Shown one piece after another: positions 1 to 6,242 of a stretch of 9,819 bases of DNA. The notes below the pieces were generated by a model. That model was not told the DNA's origin and searched no databases. It saw only the letters and a program-made list of their open reading frames with translations. Position numbers and translations under genes: made by a program. The stretch spans positions 1 through 9,819 of the forward strand of contig JACCUZ010000252.1 in assembly GCA_013698395.1 (NCBI GenBank), given 5' to 3'. Source of the stretch: Sporichthyaceae bacterium. GTDB lineage: Bacteria; Actinomycetota; Actinomycetes; JACCUZ01. Position 1 is the stretch's first letter. Every line of letters begins with the position of its first letter.

Positions 1-308
1 CTGCTGGAGTGAACTTCCGGACGGCGGTGGCCGCATTCGTGCCTTCTCCCCACCGGGGAGACGCCGTGCTTCACGTCCGGGCAGGTGCCGGTCACGCGCT
101 GCGCCGCCGGGCGGTCGCCACTCGCTCGGCCGTCGAGGGCTGGGACGAGCTCGTGGTGGCGTTCGCCGACGCCGAGATTCTTGCCGAGGAGGTGTGCGGG
201 TTCGGCCCCGACGTCCGGGTCCTCGCCCCCGGCGAGGTGCGTGACGCGGTCGTCCGCCGGCTGTCCGCCGTGCTGGAGTGCCACCCCCTCCCGCAGGGGG
301 TGCGGTGA
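1..308 (+). CDS. pafB: PafB, WYL-domain transcriptional regulator (C-terminal part)
   Basis: This is the 3' end of a gene that enters from the left edge, read in the frame whose codons begin at base 3 and ending at the TGA of 306-308. About 101 residues are visible. They lack the HTH and the WYL motif and correspond to the C-terminal extension (WCX-type) of WYL regulators, ending in the pattern FGPDVRVLAPGEVRDAVVRRL, which is typical of actinobacterial PafB. From family knowledge, PafB acts with PafC as an activator of the LexA/RecA-independent DNA-damage response, and the pair often sits beside the proteasome accessory ligase gene pafA, which would lie upstream. The GTG at base 9 is an internal valine, not a start. 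The stop overlaps the pafC start as GTGA, so the two are translationally coupled. Identification rests mainly on context and the C-terminal pattern. Confidence 0.8.
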   Translation, partial: AGVNFRTAVAAFVPSPHRGDAVLHVRAGAGHALRRRAVATRSAVEGWDELVVAFADAEILAEEVCGFGPDVRVLAPGEVRDAVVRRLSAVLECHPLPQGVR

Positions 309-1258
309 GCCAAGCGGCCACGGAGCGGTTGTCCCGGCTGCTGGCGATGGTGCCGTTCCTCTCCCGCCGTCAGGGCATCCCCCTCGCCGAGGCGGCAGCG
401 GAGCTCGGCATCACCGAGCGGCAGCTGGTCAAGGATCTCGAGCTGCTCTTCGTCTGTGGCGCACCAGGGCACCTGCCCGACGACCTCATCGAGGCGGAGT
501 GGGACGACGGGCACGTCTACCTCAACAACGTCGATCCCATCGCTAGACCCCTGCGGCTGGGTGTCGACGAGGCGCTGGCACTGCTGGTCGGACTGCGTGC
601 GCTCACTGACGTGCCGGGCCTGCACGACCGGGCGGCGCTGGACCGTACGCTAGCCAAGCTTGAGGCGGCCGCGGGCGACGCCGCAGCGGTCAGCACGCAG
701 GTCGCCGTCGCCGTCGAGAGCGCCGCCGGACCGCTTGCCGAGGTTCGCGACGGGCTGGCCCGGCGCCGCCGACTGCGCCTGACGTACTTCGTCCCCGCCC
801 GGGACGAGACCACCGACCGCGAGGTCGACCCGATGCGAGTGCTGATGGTCGACGGACGGTGGTACCTCGAGGGCTGGTGCCACCGGGCCGAGGACGTCCG
901 CCTGTTCCGGCTCGACCGCATCGAGGCGCTCACCGTCCTTGACGTGCCGGCCGACCCGCCTCCGGCGGCCCCACGCAACTTGAGCGAAGGACTGTTCCAG
1001 CCCTCGCCGCAGGACACTGTCGTCACCCTCGAGCTGAGCCCGGCCGGGGCCTGGGTGGCGGACTACTACCCGACGGAACAGGTCGACGTGCTGCCGGGCG
1101 GCCACCTCCTGGTTCGCCTGCGGGTCGCCGACGACAGATGGTTGCGCTCCCTCGTCCTTCGTCTTGGCGGCGCCGCCCGCGTGCGGGGCCCGGCAGGGCT
1201 CGCCGAGGCGGTGGCGACCCGGGCTCGGGAGGCCTTGGCGCCGTACGTCCGGACCTGA
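305..1258 (+). CDS. pafC: PafC, WYL-domain transcriptional regulator
   Basis: The product is 317 residues, the usual size for PafC. An N-terminal HTH-like segment spans about residues 20-50 (IPLAEAAAELGITERQLVKD). A central WYL domain follows, with the motif WYLEGWCHRAEDVRLFRLDRI beginning at residue 186, then a C-terminal WCX-like region ending at LAPYVRT. WYL domains are known ligand-sensing modules, and PafBC in mycobacteria activates DNA-repair genes after damage independently of LexA. I chose the GTG at 305 because it overlaps the pafB TGA as GTGA and has AGGGGG at 295-300, four bases upstream. An in-frame GTG at 278 would add nine proline/glycine-rich residues and has no comparable site. 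It is co-transcribed with pafB. What it senses cannot be read from the sequence. Confidence 0.9.
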   Translation: MSQAATERLSRLLAMVPFLSRRQGIPLAEAAAELGITERQLVKDLELLFVCGAPGHLPDDLIEAEWDDGHVYLNNVDPIARPLRLGVDEALALLVGLRALTDVPGLHDRAALDRTLAKLEAAAGDAAAVSTQVAVAVESAAGPLAEVRDGLARRRRLRLTYFVPARDETTDREVDPMRVLMVDGRWYLEGWCHRAEDVRLFRLDRIEALTVLDVPADPPPAAPRNLSEGLFQPSPQDTVVTLELSPAGAWVADYYPTEQVDVLPGGHLLVRLRVADDRWLRSLVLRLGGAARVRGPAGLAEAVATRAREALAPYVRT

Positions 1259-1294
1259 GCACATCGTCCGTTCGCCCGAGATGCGCAGAGATCC

Positions 1295-1323
1295 CTCAAG
1301 CAACTCCCGACCCCTGCCGAACG
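1295..1323 (+). promoter_or_regulatory. possible sigma-28/WhiG-type promoter
   Basis: CTCAAG (1295-1300), exactly 15 bases, then GCCGAACG (1316-1323). This resembles the FliA/SigD/WhiG consensus TAAA-N15-GCCGATAA, where the GCCGA core is the most diagnostic part. Transcription would begin near 1330 and leave a leader of about 40 bases containing the GGAGGGAG ribosome site of the next gene. The match is by eye; the -35 element differs from the classical TAAA, so this is a candidate only. Confidence 0.35.
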
Positions 1324-1370
1324 TAGGGGTGTCGCCCGAAACGGGTGTCAGCGGAGGGAGACGGTCGGCC

Positions 1371-1703
1371 ATGACCACCATCAAGACCTCGTGCCCCATC
1401 TGCGGGGACGTGGAGCTCACCCCCGAGCAGATGCGCCTCGTGGTGTGCACCAGGACCGAGTGGTCCTTCTACTCCTTCCTCTGCGGGACCTGCCAAGACG
1501 AGATCCGCAAGCCGGCGGACAGCGAGGTCGTGACCCTTCTGGTCTCCGGCGGAGTCGTCGCAGAGCAGTGGGTCATCCCCGCCGAAGCGCTCGAGGAGCA
1601 CAACGGGTCGACCATCACCTATGACGATGTCCTGGACTTCGCGCTCAGCCTGGACCGGGTGGACCTGCTCGCTGCCATGATCACCCCCCGTGTCGGCGCC
1701 TGA
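1371..1703 (+). CDS. four-cysteine zinc-ribbon-like hypothetical protein
   Basis: This is a 110-residue protein of unknown function. Two CxxC pairs, C8-P-I-C11 and C38-G-T-C41, are separated by 26 residues and look like the four ligands of a structural zinc ribbon; an extra C26 lies between them. The rest is a mixed segment with a hydrophobic strand (VVTLLVSGGVV) and an acidic C-terminal helix around TYDDVLDFALSLDRVDLLAAM. There is no signal peptide or membrane span, so it should be cytoplasmic. The ATG at 1371 is chosen because GGAGGGAG lies at 1353-1360, ten bases upstream; the open frame extends further upstream but without start signals. It is separated from pafC by 112 bases and has a possible sigma-28-type promoter of its own, so it is probably not simply part of the paf operon. 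Zinc binding is inferred from cysteine spacing; no enzymatic role is suggested. Confidence 0.75.
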   Translation: MTTIKTSCPICGDVELTPEQMRLVVCTRTEWSFYSFLCGTCQDEIRKPADSEVVTLLVSGGVVAEQWVIPAEALEEHNGSTITYDDVLDFALSLDRVDLLAAMITPRVGA

Positions 1704-1732
1704 GCAAAGTCGCCTCCAGCTACTGCGTGGGT

Positions 1733-1738
1733 TAGCGT
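1733..1738 (+). promoter_or_regulatory. -10 element of a putative leaderless promoter (TAGCGT)
   Basis: TAGCGT fits the actinobacterial -10 pattern TANNNT and lies exactly six bases before the GTG at 1745, so the transcript would begin at or next to the start codon. No convincing -35 hexamer is visible at the usual distance. The same spacing recurs before helY and pepE. Confidence 0.4.
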
Positions 1739-1744
1739 TCGTGC

Positions 1745-2002
1745 GTGACCTGGTGGGGGTGGCTGCTGCTGTGGGTCGTCCTGGTGGGCGGAGGTGTCGC
1801 CGTACACTTCCTGCTCGGCCGGCGCCTGTGGCGCCAGGTCAGGGTGCTCACCAGGGAGATGGGAGCTGCCGCTGACCGCTTCGCCGCGGTCAGCGACCGC
1901 GTCGCCGGGCTCGAAGCGGCCCGACTCCAGGGCGGCGACACGCGCGACGGCGTAGGATCACCGGTGCAGGACCGCAGCAGTGTCCGCGTTTACAACACCT
2001 GA
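1745..2002 (+). CDS. small single-span membrane protein, unknown function
   Basis: This is an 85-residue protein. Residues about 3-22 (WWGWLLLWVVLVGGGVAVHF) form one strongly hydrophobic helix. A basic stretch follows (GRRLWRQVRVLTRE), then an amphipathic, possibly coiled helix (MGAAADRFAAVSDRVAGLEAARL) and a short polar tail. The basic residues after the span suggest the C-terminal part is cytoplasmic. No family is recognised. The start GTG at 1745 has no Shine-Dalgarno sequence but is preceded at six bases by TAGCGT, which suits a leaderless mRNA. It begins 41 bases after the four-cysteine gene and its stop overlaps the tatA ribosome binding site, so it is probably co-transcribed with tatA. 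A link to Tat transport is suggested only by position. If the internal TAGGAT promoter at 1953 is the true tatA promoter, this reading frame would be less certain. Confidence 0.55.
   Translation: MTWWGWLLLWVVLVGGGVAVHFLLGRRLWRQVRVLTREMGAAADRFAAVSDRVAGLEAARLQGGDTRDGVGSPVQDRSSVRVYNT
1953..1958 (+). promoter_or_regulatory. -10-like element (TAGGAT) upstream of tatA
   Basis: TAGGAT matches TANNNT and lies inside the 3' end of the 85-residue membrane-protein gene, 53 bases before the tatA ATG. It is followed after five bases by a GTG in the same frame as that gene. It could be an internal promoter that lets tatA-tatC be expressed separately. No clear -35 element is present at 16-19 bases, so support is modest. 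Confidence 0.3.
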
Positions 2003-2011
2003 GGTGGCTTC

Positions 2012-2281
2012 ATGTTCCGATCCCTAGGACCTCCCGAGATCATCCTGATCCTCGTGGTGCTCGTCCTGCTCTTCGGCGCCAAGCGGCTTCCCGACGCTGC
2101 TCGCTCCCTCGGCCGCTCGATGCGGATCTTCAAGTCCGAGGTCAAGGAGATGCGCGGCGACGACGACCAGCGCTCCACCCCTGACCGCCCCCGCGAGGTC
2201 GAGGGGCGCGTCGTGGACGCCCCACGCACCGAGCAGACGCAGCGGGTAGCCACGCCGGAGCAGGTCGACCGCGACCGCTGA
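2012..2281 (+). CDS. tatA: TatA, twin-arginine translocase pore subunit
   Basis: The 89-residue product has the full TatA/B-family layout. A short N-terminus carries a transmembrane helix at about residues 7-21 (PPEIILILVVLVLLF). The hinge signature FGAKRLPD follows at 21-28, then an amphipathic helix to about residue 46 (ARSLGRSMRIFKSEVKEM) and a charged, disordered tail. TatA oligomerises in the cytoplasmic membrane to form the passage for folded Tat substrates recognised by TatC. Length and the FGAKRLPD motif favour TatA over TatB. The ATG at 2012 is supported by GAGGTGG at 2001-2007, which overlaps the stop of the preceding small membrane-protein gene. tatC starts 24 bases downstream, so the two form an operon, as in other actinobacteria. 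No separate tatB is present in the window. Confidence 0.95.
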   Translation: MFRSLGPPEIILILVVLVLLFGAKRLPDAARSLGRSMRIFKSEVKEMRGDDDQRSTPDRPREVEGRVVDAPRTEQTQRVATPEQVDRDR

Positions 2282-2305
2282 GCGGCGCGCGCCCGGCCCT
2301 AGTCC

Positions 2306-3277
2306 GTGACGTCCATCAGCGAGCGCCGGAGTCGTCGAGGCCGGCGGACGTCGGCCGACCCCGAGGGGCGGATGCCCCTCGCCTCCCACCTGCGGGAGCT
2401 GCGGGTCCGGCTGACACGTTCGGCGCTCGCAGTCATTCTCGCTTCAGTAGGCGCGGCCTTCTTCTACAAGCCGCTCTTCGACCTGGTCACCAACCCCTTC
2501 TACTCCATCGTCGAGGAGTATGAGACCAAGGGCTTCGAGCTCACCCTGAACTTCCAGGGCATCGGTGACCCGTTCTCCTACGCCCTGAAGATCTGCGGCA
2601 TGGCAGGGATCTTCGCCGCCAGCCCGGTGTGGATGTACAACCTGTGGGCCTTCGTGGCGCCCGGGCTGCACCGGCGGGAGAAGCGCTACGGAATCGCGTT
2701 CGTCGTGGTGAGCGTGCCGCTGTTCCTCGGCGGGGCCACCCTCGCGTACTTCTTCCTGCCCAAGGGGTTCGACCTGCTCATCGGGTTCAACCCGGCACCG
2801 GAGCGGGTGGCCAACATCATCGGGCTGGACAACTACCTGTCGTTCGTGCTGCGGATGTTCCTGGTCTTCGGCATCGCCTTCGTGATGCCGGTGTTCCTGG
2901 TCGGGCTCAACCTCGCGGGCATCGTGCGCGGGCGGGCGCTGATCCGCGCCTGGCGTCCGGTGATCATGGGCTCCTTCATCTTCGCGGCGGTAGCGACCCC
3001 GTCCGGCGACCCGTACACGATGACCGCGCTCGCCGTCCCCATGCTGATCCTCTACTACATCGCCGCAGGGATCTCGATGCTCACCGATCGCCGACGGGAC
3101 CGGGCCAGCATCGACGGCCTGGACTACCGGTCGCTCGACGACGATGAGGCCAGCCCGCTGGACGCCACGCCTCCGGGTGTCGACGATGCCGACGCGGCCA
3201 GCAACGGCCACGGCGAGCCGAACGCCGACGGCGAGCCGGACAGCGACGAGGACCACCGCGAGCCGGAATCACGGTAG
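2306..3277 (+). CDS. tatC: TatC, Sec-independent translocase receptor subunit
   Basis: This is a 323-residue, six-span membrane protein and the Tat signal-peptide receptor. The family opening MPLASHLRELRVRL begins at residue 23. Hydrophobic spans follow around residues 38-56, 96-115, 128-150, 175-200, 220-235 and 240-258. The two residues known in E. coli to contact the twin-arginine signal (F94 and E103) are conserved as F116 and E125 in WAFVAPGLHRREKR. ATPSGDPYTM near residues 232-241 is also characteristic. The GTG at 2306 is preferred over the internal ATG at 2372 because actinobacterial TatC proteins commonly carry a basic N-terminal extension containing DPEGR, which is present here; no strong ribosome site precedes 2306. 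The last 45 or so residues form an acidic, low-complexity cytoplasmic tail. A hairpin directly after the stop probably ends the operon. Confidence 0.95.
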   Translation: MTSISERRSRRGRRTSADPEGRMPLASHLRELRVRLTRSALAVILASVGAAFFYKPLFDLVTNPFYSIVEEYETKGFELTLNFQGIGDPFSYALKICGMAGIFAASPVWMYNLWAFVAPGLHRREKRYGIAFVVVSVPLFLGGATLAYFFLPKGFDLLIGFNPAPERVANIIGLDNYLSFVLRMFLVFGIAFVMPVFLVGLNLAGIVRGRALIRAWRPVIMGSFIFAAVATPSGDPYTMTALAVPMLILYYIAAGISMLTDRRRDRASIDGLDYRSLDDDEASPLDATPPGVDDADAASNGHGEPNADGEPDSDEDHREPESR

Positions 3278-3306
3278 AGCGCGGCTCCAGCCCGGTGCGC
3301 CGCGCT
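3278..3306 (+). terminator. terminator-like hairpin after tatC
   Basis: AGCGCGGC (3278-3285) and GCCGCGCT (3299-3306) form a perfect 8-bp inverted repeat with a 13-base loop, beginning on the base after the tatC stop. There is no T-tract, which is common for hairpin terminators in high-GC actinobacteria. It would separate the tat operon from helY. Confidence 0.5.
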
Positions 3307-3320
3307 GCAGGTCCGCGCTT

Positions 3321-3343
3321 TCGCCGTGACTTCGGCACGGCGA
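3321..3343. promoter_or_regulatory. 8-bp dyad just upstream of the helY promoter
   Basis: TCGCCGTG (3321-3328) and CACGGCGA (3336-3343) are perfect inverted repeats around a 7-base centre. The dyad covers roughly -56 to -34 relative to the inferred helY start and its right arm touches the possible -35 element GCGACC (3340-3345). It may be a second half of the tat terminator or an operator for a helY regulator; sequence alone does not decide. Confidence 0.35.
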
Positions 3344-3364
3344 CCGTCTCCGGGGGCCGCACCG

Positions 3365-3370
3365 TAGATT
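3365..3370 (+). promoter_or_regulatory. -10 element of putative leaderless helY promoter (TAGATT)
   Basis: TAGATT matches TANNNT and ends six bases before the helY ATG, placing the transcription start at the initiation codon. A weak -35 candidate, GCGACC at 3340-3345, lies 19 bases upstream. The intervening GAGG at 3371-3374 is too close to the ATG to be a normal ribosome binding site. Confidence 0.5.
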
Positions 3371-3376
3371 GAGGCC

Positions 3377-6100
3377 ATGTCCTCTCCGGCCGAGCGGTAC
3401 GTCGGTGCCGGCCGGAGGCAGGAGCACGCGGCCAGCGCGCTGGGCTCCTTCGAGCGGCTCTACCCCTTCGGGCTCGACCCGTTCCAGGTGCGCGCCTGCC
3501 AGGCGCTCGAGGGCGGCAACGGGGTACTCGTGGCGGCTCCCACCGGCGCCGGCAAGACCGTCGTCGGAGAGTTCGCGGTGCATCTCGCCCTGGCAGAGGG
3601 CCGCAAATGCTTCTACACGGCGCCCATCAAGGCACTCTCGAACCAGAAGTACGCCGACCTGGTGGCGCGTTACGGGGCCGAGCAGGTGGGTCTGCTCACC
3701 GGGGACAACACCATCAACGGTGAGGCGCCGGTCGTCGTGATGACGACCGAGGTGCTGCGCAACATGCTCTACGCCGGGTCGCCGACCCTGCGCGGGCTGG
3801 GGTACGCCGTCATGGACGAGGTGCACTACCTCTCCGACCGGTTCCGCGGCGCGGTCTGGGAGGAGGTGATCATCCACCTGCCCGAGTCGGTGCGGTTGGT
3901 GTCCCTGTCGGCGACCGTGAGCAACGCCGAGGAGTTCGGGGACTGGCTGGTGACCGTACGCGGGGACACCGTCGTCATCGTCGAAGAGCACCGGCCGGTG
4001 CCGCTGTGGCAGCACGTGATGGCCGACAACCGGCTCTACGACCTGTTCGTAGGAGACGGCGGGAACCCTCGGGTGAACCCCGAGCTCGTGCGGCTGGCGC
4101 GCGACCAGGACCGGTACGCCCGCACTGCCAGCCGGCCCGCTCGTGGCGGGCGGCGGCCGAGAAAGGTGTGGGCCCCGAGCCGGGTCGACGTCGTACAGCG
4201 ACTCGACGCGGAAGGCCTCCTGCCGGCCATCACCTTCATCTTCAGCCGGGCCGGATGCGACGCCGCCGTAGCACAGTGCCTGCGGGCGGGGCTGCGGTTG
4301 CTCGAACCCGCTGACCGTGACCGGGTGCGCCGTTTCGTCGAAGAACGCTGCGCCAACATCCCAGACGAGGACTTGCGGGTGCTCGGCTACCACGACTGGC
4401 TCTCGGGGCTCGAGCGAGGAGTGGCGGCGCACCACGCCGGGATGCTGCCGACGTTCAAAGAGGTGGTTGAGCAGCTCTTCGTCCAGGGTCTGGTCAAGGC
4501 GGTCTTCGCCACGGAGACGCTGGCGCTGGGCATCAACATGCCCGCGCGGTCGGTGGTGCTCGAACGGCTGGTCAAGTGGAACGGCGAGAACCACGCGGAC
4601 GTCACACCGGGGGAGTTCACACAGCTCACCGGCCGCGCCGGCCGTCGGGGCATCGACGTGGAGGGCCACGCGGTAGTCGTGTGGTCGCCGGGGCTGCAGC
4701 CCGACGCACTGGCGGGACTGGCGAGCACCCGGACGTACCCGCTGCGCTCGAGCTTCCGGCCCTCGTACAACATGGCCGTGAACCTGGTCGGTCAAGTGGG
4801 GCGCGAACGTGCCCGCGTGCTGCTGCAGTCCTCGTTCGCGCAGTTCCAGGCCGACCGCGCGGTGGTGGGACTCTCGAGGCAGGTACGTCGCAACGAGGAG
4901 GGGCTGGCCGGCTACCGCGAAGCGATGACCTGTCACCTCGGGAACTTCGAGGAGTACGCGGGACTGCGTCGGGCGATCTCCGAGCGGGAGGCCGAGCTGT
5001 CCCGCAGCGGTGCCGCCTCTCGCCGGGCAGCGGCCGCCGCCTCCCTGGAGCTGCTTCGGCCGGGGGACGTCATCCACGTGCCCGCCGGTCGACGCAGCGG
5101 CCTGGCCGTGGTACTCGACCCCGGAGTGACCGGAGCCAGCGACGGGCCGAGGCCGACGGTCCTCACCACGGAACGTCAGGTCCGGCGGCTGTCGCTGGTG
5201 GACTTCCCCTCACCGGTAACGGCACTCCAGCGGCTCCGGGTCCCCAAGTCGTTCAACCCCCGCGACGCGGCGCAGCGGCGCGACCTGGCGTCCACTCTCC
5301 GCAACACCGGGCTCGCCGGTGGCCAGCCGGGACGCGGGACCCGGCGGAACCGCTCCGCCGCGGCTGACGACGTCGAGCTCGCCCGGCTGCGATCACAGCT
5401 GCGGGCCCACCCCTGCCATGGCTGCGCCGACCGCGAGGACCATGCCCGCTGGGCGGAACGGTGGATCCGGTTGACGCGGGAGACCGAGGGCCTGCGGCGG
5501 CGGGTACGGACCCGGACGCACACCATCTCCCGGACGTTCGACCGGATCTGCGCCCTGCTCGAGGAGCTGGGTTACCTCGACGGGGAACGCGTCACCAGCT
5601 ACGGTCGCCGGCTCGCCGTCATCTACAACGAGCTGGACCTGCTCACCGCCGAGTGCCTGCGCGCCGACGTGTGGTCCGCGCTCGACCCGCCCGAGCTCGC
5701 CGCCTGCGTGTCGGCGCTGGTGTTCGAGTCCCGCCAGGCCGAGGACGCCGGGCCGCCGAGGCTTCCCGCCGGGGCGGTGCACGAGGCGTTGGGCGACATG
5801 GTTCGGCTGTGGGGCGCGCTTGAGCGCCGCGAGCACGAGCACCGCATCGACAGCCCCCGTGAGCCCGATCTCGGTTTCGCCTGGCCCACCTACTGGTGGG
5901 CCATGGGGCACCCGCTCGACTCGGTCCTGAGCGACTGCGGCCTGCAGGCGGGGGACTTCGTCCGCTGGACCAAGCAGGTCATCGATCTTCTGGGTCAGGT
6001 GGCCGACGCGTCCGGGGACACCCCGGCCGTCCGGGAGACCGCCCGACGTGCCGCCGAATTGCTGCGACGGGGCGTCGTCGCGTACTCGGCCGTGGCCTGA
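3377..6100 (+). CDS. helY: HelY, Ski2/Mtr4-like DEVH-box helicase
   Basis: This is a 907-residue superfamily 2 helicase, essentially the length I recall for M. tuberculosis HelY. Visible motifs in order: Walker A APTGAGKT at residues 54-61; motif Ia around TAPIKALSNQKY (81-92); motif II DEVH at 147-150; motif III SAT at 178-180; the helicase-C segment with HHAGMLP (352-358) and FATETLALGINMP; motif VI QLTGRAGRRG at 416-425. The C-terminal part carries a DSHCT-like helical domain with LGFAWPTYWWAMGHPLDSVL. The family unwinds RNA or RNA/DNA duplexes with ATP; in eukaryotes Mtr4/Ski2 feed the exosome. The exact bacterial substrate is not established from this sequence. The ATG at 3377 is supported by the leaderless-type TAGATT six bases before it. 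The stop lies inside a hairpin, and the next gene is convergent, so helY is probably monocistronic. Confidence 0.93.
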   Translation: MSSPAERYVGAGRRQEHAASALGSFERLYPFGLDPFQVRACQALEGGNGVLVAAPTGAGKTVVGEFAVHLALAEGRKCFYTAPIKALSNQKYADLVARYGAEQVGLLTGDNTINGEAPVVVMTTEVLRNMLYAGSPTLRGLGYAVMDEVHYLSDRFRGAVWEEVIIHLPESVRLVSLSATVSNAEEFGDWLVTVRGDTVVIVEEHRPVPLWQHVMADNRLYDLFVGDGGNPRVNPELVRLARDQDRYARTASRPARGGRRPRKVWAPSRVDVVQRLDAEGLLPAITFIFSRAGCDAAVAQCLRAGLRLLEPADRDRVRRFVEERCANIPDEDLRVLGYHDWLSGLERGVAAHHAGMLPTFKEVVEQLFVQGLVKAVFATETLALGINMPARSVVLERLVKWNGENHADVTPGEFTQLTGRAGRRGIDVEGHAVVVWSPGLQPDALAGLASTRTYPLRSSFRPSYNMAVNLVGQVGRERARVLLQSSFAQFQADRAVVGLSRQVRRNEEGLAGYREAMTCHLGNFEEYAGLRRAISEREAELSRSGAASRRAAAAASLELLRPGDVIHVPAGRRSGLAVVLDPGVTGASDGPRPTVLTTERQVRRLSLVDFPSPVTALQRLRVPKSFNPRDAAQRRDLASTLRNTGLAGGQPGRGTRRNRSAAADDVELARLRSQLRAHPCHGCADREDHARWAERWIRLTRETEGLRRRVRTRTHTISRTFDRICALLEELGYLDGERVTSYGRRLAVIYNELDLLTAECLRADVWSALDPPELAACVSALVFESRQAEDAGPPRLPAGAVHEALGDMVRLWGALERREHEHRIDSPREPDLGFAWPTYWWAMGHPLDSVLSDCGLQAGDFVRWTKQVIDLLGQVADASGDTPAVRETARRAAELLRRGVVAYSAVA

Positions 6101-6124
6101 GATCAGGCGCCTCAGGCCCGCCTG
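6094..6124 (+). terminator. overlapping hairpins at the helY stop
   Basis: GGCCTGAG (6094-6101), which contains the helY TGA, pairs perfectly with CTCAGGCC (6111-6118) over a 9-base loop. A second, mutually exclusive stem pairs CAGGCG (6104-6109) with CGCCTG (6119-6124). Either could stop transcription of helY; neither has a T-tract. Confidence 0.5.
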
Positions 6125-6145
6125 CCCCCGCTGGATGCCCCGCTT

Positions 6146-6159
6146 CCACGGTGCCGTGG
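6146..6159. terminator. short hairpin in the helY/exonuclease convergent gap
   Basis: CCACGG (6146-6151) and CCGTGG (6154-6159) are inverted repeats, giving a five-base-pair stem with a four-base loop. Flanking CTT (6143-6145) and AAG (6163-6165) could extend it across a bulge. Its place between two convergent genes suits a bidirectional terminator. The remainder of the 6101-6242 gap, including a direct CGGTGGG repeat near 6220-6240, shows no gene. Confidence 0.35.
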
Positions 6160-6242
6160 TCGAAGTGGATCTCCAAACCGGCCCGGAGGCAACCGCCGCA
6201 CCATGGAAGCGCGCGGTCGGTGGGTTTGCCGGTGGGTCGCGG

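Noticed and set aside
278..280. GTG at 278 as the pafC start
   Set aside because: It would overlap pafB by 31 bases and add a P/G-rich leader. The GTG at 305 has the GTGA overlap and an AGGGGG site at a usable distance.
2372..2374. ATG at residue 23 of TatC as the true start
   Set aside because: GAGGGG lies only three bases upstream, and the preceding DPEGR-containing basic segment is typical of actinobacterial TatC, so the GTG at 2306 is kept, with some doubt.
3269..5077. 602-codon minus-strand open frame opposite tatC end and helY
   Set aside because: It is antisense to a clear full-length helicase, its translation is rich in H, R, G and P with no domain, and long antisense frames are expected in GC-rich genes.
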